Notes under the pieces: generated by a model
What the model was told of the DNA's origin: nothing
The model's input: only the letters and a program-made list of their open reading frames with translations
Database searches by the model: none
Assembly (NCBI GenBank): GCA_905160935.1
Contig: CAJHZI010000766.1
Coordinates: forward strand, 239,001 to 303,000
Length of the DNA: 64,000 nucleotides
Origin: Enchytraeus crypticus
Lineage: Eukaryota > Annelida > Clitellata > Enchytraeida > Enchytraeidae
Direction: 5' to 3'
Shown here: positions 40,641 to 52,600 of the stretch, one piece after another
How positions within the stretch are numbered: the stretch's first letter is position 1
Layout: every line of letters starts with the position of its first letter
Translations under genes and position numbers: made by a program

Positions 40641-43600
40641 CTACAAAAACACGGTAATACTGAGATGAATTTTCAATATCAGAAAGAATTCATAACATAA
40701 CTAAATAGAACAAGATTAGTAGGCCTATACATTCCTGTTCACCAACTTATCTAGATCTATTATTACAGAATGCAGGCAGGAAATTATATTTGGAACCAAA
40801 CATTTCACTTTGCGTGAACGAAATTGCACTCTCTGATCGACTCCAACAGCATTTGAACCCTCAGATCCTACTAAATAGTTCACGACGTAACCCCTAAGAT
40901 TCCGAGATAAATTGCATTTAGTTATTAAGTAGTTTGTCAGTGATATTACATTTAGAAGAGAAAGTGATAGTAAGCAGAGTTAAGTAAAAAAGTGTATAGC
41001 TGGTGAACTAAATAAAAACTAAGGAATTATATCTTAGCTTCAGCAATCATCACATTAAAACAGACATAACTCATAAATTGGGGAATTTCTCGTTACTGCG
41101 CAGAAACATTTACGATTATATCTAGCACTTTTAATCTATATCTCAGTAGTACATTATCAGGCTTAGAACAAGTCGAGAAGTCAATCTTTGCTTTTAAAGT
41201 TACAATTTATAAAATTATAGACTTATGAAAAATTAATATCAGTAACTAAACAAGTGTTCACTGCAAACTGCACAACATTGGCATACAGAGCTTTATACCA
41301 TTAAAATCACTTTCTTGATACAGTGAAATGCAAACTAATAGAAATTATTGTCAATTACTGAAATATAAATAAATGTTGTAATATAAAACTTTATACTTTG
41401 GCTAATCAGTAACATGCACACTAATTATTTAAATTTTGAACTAATATCAGTAGAATGTTTATCTTAAAATGTATCAGCAGTCCATAATACCAGAAGCAAC
41501 TCACAAATGCATTCATTACCTTAACAATTTTATTCCAGCATCTGCAGCAGCAAACATGGCGACAGATAGATACTAAAGGTGCAAAAGCTTTCGTTCCACA
41601 ACTGCAGCAGTCGAACACTGTTTGAAAATAAAATATAATGAAGTTATAATTGTAAACACAATCATTCCGTTACAACTTGAAAATCAGAATCAAAGTCATT
41701 TCAAATCAAATTTTTATCGCTTCTTTTAAAATTTTTCACTTATTGTTTATGCTGTTTCTTCTAGAGCTAGCATGTTAAATATTAAATATTCCTCATCAGA
41801 AATAGCAGTATTACCGATAATTAATACACTAAATATATTGGTAGTAAAATGATTAAATATATAAACTCGTACTTTGCAATAACGGAATATTGGCTCAAAG
41901 CCATCAGGTTTTTGCTTAAAGTTATATCCAAAATTATACAGTCCTGAAACAATCATTCCATTTTTTACATGGATGAGTTTTTACTCTCTAATCGGCTACA
42001 GCAAAATTTGAACCCTGAGGTCAATGTACAAAGTTCATGAAGTAACCCCTAAGACTCTGAGACTAGTTATTACTGATCGCTTTGAAGAAACAAACTGCAG
42101 GTAATACTCAATGGTGCTAAAGAACTGAATGAATGAAATTAGCGTGGTGGACTTTTATTTAATTAAGAAATGAGATTTGAAAAAGCACATGAAACGTGTC
42201 TATTTAAAGGACATCGATAGAATCATTGGTTTCTCAAACTGCGGGAAGAACGAGGCCAATTTCTCAATTAAACTATTATAAACTTTGAATTGTACGCATT
42301 AAACTTCAACTCAATTGAGATTTGATGTTAGTGCAATCAGAGCAGGAATTTAGACTCACCGCTAAAATTTAGTTTGTAGGAATGAGACACTACCATCTTA
42401 ACGTATTCATCAACTGTCTGTTCGCTTCTTTTCAGAATTTTTTTAGCCGCAATTTCAGCCTATAGAAAAAATTTAAAATCTGATATGCAAAAATGCACTA
42501 TGATATGATTTACTTCGCTAAGTCATTGTTCTGATTTTCTAACGGAGAATCTGAGAATCATTTCCGAATTTGGCCACTTAGAGTAGTCATCTATAGATAG
42601 TAGTCATCCAGTGCGCATTACCTGTCTCTCAAGGGCGCTCCCTAAAGGCAGGGCCTAGACGCAAAAATTGTATTTAGCCTCTGGTTTCCTATCCATTTCT
42701 ACATAGAAAATGCATTTTAAAATCATCCAACAATTCTCGTCTCGGTTTTCATCTAATTCTTTTCCATTCCAATCGTCATTGCATTGTATCTAAGTATTCA
42801 AATCACTCCCCATCCCATAAACATGTTCCATAACAGTTCATAATAAAAATATGTGCACCTCTAGGCAGTTAGTTATGTTACAAGTTAATTAATTAATTTT
42901 CACTTACAATTGAGTATGGAATTTGTGATCATTTGTTTTACAGCAGACCGCGTAAGCAATAGGCCATAGAATAGATATTCCGACACCATAATCCCGTAAT
43001 ACAGACTATTTTACTACTATACCATAGTGAAATCTTTAGTTTAACAATTGGCTTCTGAAGTGGTTTCTCAATGTCTTCTTACCTTGTGATTAGGGCCTCT
43101 TAACACTTACGCTTTATTCGTTTGATCTAATTTTCAGCGTCCATATCCTGTGCACAGTTGTTAGCGAATTTACTGCATTTATTTATTGTACCGACTTTTT
43201 TCTTGAATGTTGCTGCTTTGAATCGCAAATGCTTACCTCAAATTTCACATAATTTTAAATATTTATTTTAATTTATTACTTTATGTCGTCAGTTTCGTCA
43301 ACTGTGTAATTTTAATCTTAGGTAATCGTTACAACAGAACAGAACACAATGCAGGAGAGGACAGCATGGCATTTATAAATTGATGTAGAGAAAATTTAAT
43401 AAACAAATAACTACCCGTTCTGTTTCCGTTAACCCACTGCTCAGTAACTCATCTTTCAGGCGCTTTTCTGAGCAATAAAATGAAATGAAATTTTTAATAA
43501 TTAAACTCGCAGCAAAATAAACGCAGGCCTACAATTGGCACTTCTACAGGCAAGAGCAATGTAAGAATTAATCAATAAAAACATAAACATAAAATAAAAC

Positions 43601-46600
43601 TACTAATATTTAATAATAACCAAAGTATCCACCTCCATGCATTAGAACTTAAGAGGAGAATTTTTACCAATGAGAAACTATTTCTTTATGTTTTAAGAAA
43701 AAGCAAGTTACGCAACTGGGAAACACCTATAGCTCTCAAATGAAGACTTTTTGACTTTTGTGAAATAAATATTATATCCAGCTTGGAGGAATTTCAATAA
43801 GATAAAATAAATTTCGATTGAATCAAGGCGCTAGAAGGCTAGCGTGCATGCTATACACGCGTAAGCAGACAGAGTTGTACTACAGTTACGATTGTAGCAA
43901 AGTATTATAAACAAAGAAACTAAATACAAAATGCATAGATAACAAAGACCATTTCGCATATATTTAGATTGAAGCAAATATATATAAATTAGACGGATGC
44001 ATACACATGAAAATTTTATTTTTAATTTTTAACACAAAATTTACATTAAATTTCACATAAGACAGACGCTTAAATATACTAATATTTTAAAATTCCATTC
44101 CAATACTAGCACCACGAAAGTCACGTACAGCTTTCGACTATTCTCCACAGTTCAGAATGGTCTACTCTACTCCACTCCACGGATGTATATTTCAAAGTGA
44201 TCCCTTTAGTTCTAGTGGCTTGTAGTTCAAAGTGGTCAAAATGATCTACAGTTAAAGTTCTGAAAGCTGTATAGAAAGAACCTAATATTACTTTAAACAG
44301 ACAGACAATTAATTAGAAATCCAAACAAGCTACATTACTTTAAACAGACAAACATTTAGCAATCCAAACAAGCTACATTACTTTAAACAGACAAACATTT
44401 AGCAATCCAAACAAGCTACATTACTTTAACCAGACAGACAGACATTTAAGTCCAACCTTGAGAGCAAGAAGCTGCATTAGCAGAACGTTTTCTACTTGCA
44501 CCGCACTCAACTTCTAGAGAACTTTCTGAGGAAGATGCAGCAGAATCTGTTGTTGAACAACTTGGTTTAGACCCCTCACAACTCACTGATGTCTTCTGCC
44601 CCGCTGACTTCCTGGCACGACTCCTTACAAGCAGCTCACACTCCCTACCTGTGTACTCCACGCACATCTGATTGTACTGCTCTCTATGACCACTTCTCAC
44701 AAATTGAATAAAATCTGAAATTCAACGCAAAGAAGCAAAATCATATTTTGAAGTTATTATTAGTAACAAAGAAAGGAAATATACACGTACATCAGTGTCG
44801 TGGTGATCAAACTTCGTTTAGGCACTGTTTGATAGAACCATTCACTTTTTACATTAATTTATTAAGATTTTATTTTTATTTTAAACGTTCTTTTATTCTG
44901 ATGTTATTAAGTAGAGGACGACAATTCAACAGATTTCTTGAGATTGGTTTTATACACCCCAGGTAAAGGAATAAATACAAAACTAATCATATATGTCGTG
45001 TCATGTGATTATCCTAGCGATGGTTCCACCAAAGGATTTCTCTATGATGTTCCTCCACAAGACTCTATTCGTCGTCATTTCCTCGATGTTCTTTCTTTTC
45101 TTCCTTCTATTCTCCCATAAATGCTAACTCCAGCAGCCTTCAGGTCTTCTTCAAGGCAGTCTTTTCATCTTCTTTTATGTCTTCCCACTCTTCTTTTGCC
45201 ATCAGCTTTGTAGCTAAATATCGTTTGACGGTTTCTGGTTTCTTCCATGTACAGTGCATGTCCAGCCCAGTGCAATCTTCTTTTCTTTATGAGTTCACTG
45301 ACCATTTGTTGCTTTGTCTTTATCCTACTGTTCTCAATTGTTACATGCTCTTTGTAGCTGATTCATACTACTCTCCTAAGTCATTTGTTTTCGGTTGCAT
45401 TCAATCACAGCTAGTAGTGGTAAATACTTATATAATTATATCAGTTTAATCTCTACATTTCAGGTGCACTAGTAGTCTAAGATTATGCAAAAGACTAATG
45501 TGGTTAGGTACACTTTATAAATATCTTCTACATACCGACATCAGCCAGTGGCGATGTTGGTATGACATTCGACTGCGGATCAGTATGTGCAGGGTTCAAA
45601 TCCTGGGCTCGCCCATTACTGACATCGCTTTCGAGTGAGGAAACTGATGTTAACATTAACATTATAAGAGCCACTTTAAGAGTGAAATAAGTTTTCCAGC
45701 AACTATGCATTTTTATCGCAAACCTATGCGCATTTGGCAATCATTACAGTTTTAAAGAACTAAGTCAAATTCGTATGTGTACATCATTATGCGGATTATT
45801 AATCATCTTACCCGGTAAAAGGATAAAATGAATTAGTATTTTATTTGACGACATTTTATAAAATAAACGAATTTCCAACTGCATCAGTAATGATGAAACG
45901 GAGAGATACCCAACAGCTTATAGTACATTTACATTACGAGTTAATAGAATAACAACTGAGAAATTAGAGTTATCCTATTAGAATAGCAGCTGAGAAATTA
46001 AGTGGTATCCTATTAGAATAACAGCTCAGAAATTAAGAGTTATACTGCTGAATAACAACTGAGAAATAGGAGTTATCCCTATTAGAATAACAATTAAAAA
46101 TTTGAGTTATATTACTTCTTATTAGGCGATGATTCCTGGGATCGTCTAGAAATAGCACAAGCATTTCCTGAACAAGAGTACTGAAATCTGACGACGAGTG
46201 GTATTCCTTCATAGCACTAGCAAATCTTCTGTATGATTCTCCACTCAGAACTTTTTTAACCTTAAACAAAACAAAAACGAATTTAAAAAGAGTAGAAACT
46301 GATAATTCTCACTATAGTATATATAAGTAGCAGATTGTTTGCGGTAGCCCTATTCTACAGTGGTTCAACCACACCAGAGCACAACACGGGGGATAATAGT
46401 ACAATAGCACATATCTATTAGATTGTAAATATCAACATTAATTTACTTGTAATAATTTAAATACTTTATTAAAATGTAAATTAATTATTAAATCAAAATA
46501 ATGTATCATTTAGTGTTGGTAATTGTTTAGGTTGTGCGATATAGAAGTGTGACTTGACCTACAAAAAAGACTAACAAAGGTAACCTCTAGAGCCTAGATC

Positions 46601-49600
46601 AAACTGATGTCAAAGCTTACTATCAGTAAGCTTTGACATCAGTTTACTATCAGTTTACTATCAGTTTACTATCAGTTTACGTCAAAGCTTACTATCAGTA
46701 AGCTTTGGCTGGAGCCAATGACGATGTCGGATATTCGATATAAGATATTCGACCGTGGATCAGTATGTGCGGGGTTCATATGCTGGGCTCGCCCGTCCCT
46801 GACATTGCTTTCGAGTGAGGAAACTAACGTTAATATTAGCTTAACCAGCTTTATTGGTATCTCTCTATTCTTTTAACAACAGAATATTCCTACGTGATAA
46901 ATATTCTTGCAAAGTACTCTAGATAATAATAATACACTTAATTACAACTAATATATTATTATTTCAGTTCAATTGATAACCGCTGTATTAACTACATACA
47001 ACACCCACATACATTTCTCCAATATACACACTATAAAGATTAATTAATACAAACTATGAGCTAACGAAATTATTACATGTTCTGTTTCTCCAGTTTCACT
47101 AAAGTTTTCTGCTTTAATCCAGCCTCGAGCAAATCATGAAGTCTTTTAAACACATTTAATTGTTTAGCAAGATACAAATTACTTTTGTTCACCGTTTAGC
47201 AAGTGGAATACATCTAAAACTTTAGCAGATATGGAAGTAGATACAGTAAATAACACGATTAGGTGGACATCATTCTAAACAACTTATGGCAAACAGACAT
47301 TATGTTTTTCTTGTAATTTACATGTGGAACGAAATTTGACTTAATTAAAAATCCTGCTGTGTGTTCCAATCTTAAGGAACCGGATCAGAAAGCATTCTCC
47401 GACAAAAAACAGAACTGGCAAAATGAATATTAATCTTAGCGCTTGAGTCCTAGATAACATCTAGGCCTTAAACATATAGGTTTTGAGGAAAGAACTCTTG
47501 TTGAATATATTTTGTTGAATATGTAGGCATGTAGTATACAGTAAATCAAAATATTAAAAATGATATATTTCAACAATATGAAATTAAAGTCACTCTAGGT
47601 CTTAAGCTAAACTTGCCTCATTTAGGTACACCTCAGTAGAGGCCAGTCGTTGTTCAGGTGGTTTAGAGGATTGAGGCGCGGCATCAACCTCTTCTCCAGT
47701 TTGATTTTCTGATGAAATCGTTGCAGGTCTGCTGGAATTCTATAGGAGGAATTACAATCTTAAAGTAATTCCTACGTACATTATACTTAAAAGTCTAAAC
47801 AGTTCTGTGTGCAGAATCGAGGCCCGAGAGAGATAATCTAAAAATTAAAGCTAAAATAAACACCGGATCGGCAAATAAATTAAAATAAATGACTGTTAAA
47901 TGGCTACAACATTGGCATTAAAAGTGATAAGTATCATCATGATTGATATTATCACTCGAAAGTGTGTTTTTAACTTATATTAAAAGTATTCTCATAACAT
48001 ATACTAAATATATACTCTAAACATACATTTACATAATTCCACAACGTTAGTGCACATAATTCCATGACAACAACAAAAACAAAGCAAAAGATGATTCACA
48101 ACGGAGACTTGAAGCATCCTGATGATAACAAATTACTTTTAATTCCGCAAATTGTTTACCAGAGTCACAAATAAAATAGAATCGTTTTGATGTTGTATCC
48201 AGTAACATAAAGAAAAATTTCGTTGACAACAGCTGACAGACTCTAAACGCTTCAGATTGGTTCTTGCACATTCGTATTGCTCAAGTGCATACTAGCTGAG
48301 TCCGTGGAAAGTCAGATAGGTAGACTAGTGCAGATCAATAGATACGGGGTTCAAATCTCCCCCAAATATTTGAATTTTAAAACTTCTTATTTTCTAACCT
48401 CAAAAAATACATACTTACATATACGTATGATTTTTTTACATTTTTATTCTGTAGTTACACACATGTCATACGCATGTGCAGTAGAGTTTCCTTTTTTAAT
48501 GGTTATTGTTTTTGTAGTTTTATTTCCTCCTTTTCCCCTACGACCTCCATGGCTATTAGTAATTATTGCCTTTGTTGGCGCTTCAATAGCAACCGGCGCT
48601 GATTTAAGAACAACCTTCCAACACACTGGGGATTATTTACATTCAAAGCTGTAGACACTCGGTCTTCCAAAGTGGTCGCCCACTAAGTACTAACCGTGCA
48701 GAAAGTGGCTTTAATTGACGCGCAGCTTAACCAAGTGTGCTAAATCCACCCCCACCCCCCCCCCCCCGATTATACTTATACTAATTCAGAGATATTGGTA
48801 AGATCTACAAGTGCACATTTTCAATTAGTTTAAGAAAAATAATTGAAAGTGTTACTAAATATAGAGAGAACATACTGCAATTATTTTGATTTTTCTTTTG
48901 GAAACTTCACTAACTAAATCTGTGTTGGCTGCGGTCTTCTTCAAATGGTCAGTCTAAAAGAAAAAATAATGATACACAAAAGAAAAGTTAGTACTTTGAT
49001 TAGTTTATTATATGCAGTAGTTGAAACACAACGATGGTATAAAAAAATAAACAACAAACAATTAAATTTAAATGTTATGTTCTTTTAAAGCAGAGTATGA
49101 GTAGCTGGAAATGTTTTTAATTTATTTTTATTACTACTCGCCTAGTGCAAGTAGTAAAGATTACCTCGGAAATAAAACGATAAAACTTTGAAAACAATAT
49201 CAATTAGTTAAGGACTACAACTAGCCAATGTTACAAATAGAAGCTGTACCAGACAGTCTGTACCAGATAGTTGCAAAACTAAGCTTAACGTCAGACCTCG
49301 TACCAACATGCCCTGTCAGAGACTGGTCCAGAGGTATTTGAACCAGAGACCTCTGGTTTATCCTGCAAGCAGGTAGCAGGCTCAGCAATCATAAGAATAC
49401 ACATAACTTAAACTAAGTGTAGTAGCAGCAATTGAAATATATTAAGAAAAAAAACATGAAAAACACACCTTATAACTATCCACAGGTTTTGAGACATTAT
49501 GCTGCAAAAACAAAAAACATACGGCATTAATTGGCTCCTGTTTATAAGCAGAGTGTAACAGAATTTACTGACTTTTTTAATCAATAGGCAAACAAACAGG

Positions 49601-52600
49601 GCTCACGTAACTCGATTTGTCAATTACCGGCTCACCTCACCTCTGGTAATAGACTGGTATTGATATATCAACATTAACAGAGCACACTTTTCCAGTAAAT
49701 CTTGATATTGGATCTGCACCGTTTAACGATCCTTTTAATTTTTTTGTACATTGAATTAAATTTGACCGCATAATTAGTTAACTTTGGCCGCATATTTAGA
49801 CGCTATTTCCATTTTCGAAGCCTTTTTTATAGTGGTCGACCTTGCCGTGAATATAGTAGAATACTTATGGCTTTGTCTTTGTTAACAGTACCTAATACAG
49901 AAACAGATTAAATTTAGCTATATTTTATTTTCTTCACTAGATTACGAATAAATTACCTCTGAGTTTTCCATATGATCCAGTGCTCCAAGGAGACCTTTAG
50001 GTCGCACCAATCTAGAACTGCCGCCAGGGGTCGACGTTCTGTAGAGATCCGTGGGATCAGGCTGACAATGATCTATTGCACAACGTCTTGAATCTGAATC
50101 AAAAGAAAAAACATTCTGAAAGTAAACTAGGTAGCATATGACATTATATTACGGCTGGAGCCAGTGGCGACGTCGGTATGATATTCGACCGCAGATCAGT
50201 ATGTGCGGGGTTCAAATCTGGGCCCGCCTGTCACTGACATCGCTTTTACATATATACAGAAAAAAAAACTACATCCAATACCAAGCAATACATAATGTTA
50301 TGAATCATAGTCAAAAAACAACTACATCCATTCCCAAGCAATACATAATGTTATGAATCATAGTCAAGATTGGTATATTGGATGAATGGTAATGTAATAG
50401 GCTTGCATCCCAAATAATTAATCATTAAAGCTGCAAAGGTTTAATAGTTTGTAATTTACAAATATAATAGCTTAACTGATTAACTAACTATTGGTTGTGA
50501 CAAATATAAAACTATTATAGCCTATAAAGTGCTGCGCAGCATGGCTAATAGATAATTCTAACAACCAGTACAAATACACAAATATATGACAGATGCACTT
50601 ATATATAAAGAGCTACTACAAGTCATAATACTTTACGCTAAAGTGGACTAAATTTTACAGCTAAAGAACAGAGAACTTTCGATAAAAATCTTATTTCATT
50701 ATCAATGCTTGTTGATCTATCCTTAGCCTGCGTGCTTTACAGTCTTCTGGATTGTTTCACGGCAAGAACCTATTACAAACACTGGCTGGAGCCAGTGGCG
50801 ACGTCGGTAAGATACTCGACCGAGGATCAGTATGCGCGGGTTTCAAATCCTGGGCTCGCCCGTCATTGACATCGCTTTCGAGTGAGGAAACTGACGTTAA
50901 GCTTAGCTTTTAACTTTTTACCAAACATCTGATATCAAGTTACATGATCTCAAGGAAAACACTGTTTCACGCAAAACAACTTACAAGTGGAATTTTTCTT
51001 TAATGGAATAACCTCATATGACAACAAGTCTATTTTGAGTAGTAGATAGATGGATACCTTCTTTTCTACAGTTGGAGAAGTGGTTAACAACTGTCGAAGC
51101 TTTCTCAAGAACTATAGCAGAAACCCGGCTTAACGTAGGCTCGAATGCCGCTCCTGAACAGCCTATATCGGCGTTTATAGGTCGCAATCTTGGTCTTGCT
51201 TTTCCTTTTGGTAACTGAAAAAGAAGGAAAATGAGACTTGAAACAGGACTAAAAGTAGTAAGTTATAACCTAAACCACAAAGTATTCATATATATTTATA
51301 TCAGACTAATTAATGGTTCCGCTTTAAAGTTCTTATTCGTAATAATTGTAATTATCAGTCTCTTTTAGCAATTTAAAAGTATAAAGAGTTATAAGATAGT
51401 CTTATAAAGGAATTTTACACTTGACATTTAGTCAACCAAACTTGACAAGTGTAGAATGATTATGTGAAACATAACAGCAAATAAATTACTCTAATCAATA
51501 AAACAGTTCTTCATAAATTCTTAACAGGCTCAGATTGATAAACAGGTCTAGCAAATTAGTTAACGCTACAAATTTTGAATTAATGTTATTCAACCTGAAG
51601 AACTTTTGTACCGGATGGTGGACGAATAGATGCTCGCCTGATGACTCATGATCCTGATGACCCATTATCCTGAAGACTTATGATCCAGATGACTCATTAC
51701 CCTGATGACTCATTACCCCGATGACTCATGATCCGGATGACTCGTGATCCTGATGACTCATGATCCAGATGACCCATGATCCAGATGACCCATGATTCAG
51801 ATGACTCATGATCCTGATGACCCATGATCATGATGACTCATGATCCTGATGACCCATGATCATGATGACTCATGATCCTGATGACTCGCGATCCTGAGAA
51901 CTCATGATCCTGATGACTCACGATCCTGATGACCCATGATCCTGATGACTCGTGATCCTGATGACTCATGATCCTAATGATGAAGCCAGACCATGATGAC
52001 TCACAGGCCTGGCATATGATCCAGGTGGATTACGTGGATGTGAGATAGTTTCTGCAGGAATGATGGTGATCTCTCTTACGCTAAATTTTGCACTAGCTTT
52101 ATATCTTTTCATACGTGCAAAATTGTCAATTGTGGAGATGCAGCAGTAGAGTAGAGTCACTTAAAAGTAAATAAGTGTGACAAAATCTTATCTTAACAAA
52201 AACAGTTAAAACCCTAGTTAAAATGGGATCGTTAAAAGGAGGAGGATGATGATGAATAGTTTATTAAATTAACTATTTTTATACAGTGTATCTTATGTTA
52301 CAAGTATGACGTACATAAAAATAATAAAAGAAGTAATAGAAATTTTGTCCACATACATTCGACGATGCAGCCTTAAAGAAAGCCATGAGATCCTTCATCA
52401 CAGGACCAAATTTATCGTAAGTTCTGAGAGCAGGTCGTAGCCACTGAGGCAGCTGCTCTCGTGCCGCAGGATAACAAAATCTGCACAAAATTCACGCAAC
52501 AGTTTAAAATCTATCCGTTAAATACATCATCATCATCATCTTCATCTACCCTTAAATCTCAGTTTAACCAGGGTCGGGACCAGGGAAGGGTTAAATACAA

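Noticed and set aside
44938..45449. Several plus-strand open frames
   Set aside because: Opposite strand of a decayed LINE region; no motif in these frames.
48277..48654. 125-codon plus-strand frame
   Set aside because: Its second half is the reverse of a family B SINE and its first half has no similarity.
11300..50900. tRNA genes suggested by GGTTCAAATCC B boxes
   Set aside because: Copies lack a foldable acceptor stem and anticodon arm and recur as a dispersed family, so they are SINEs.
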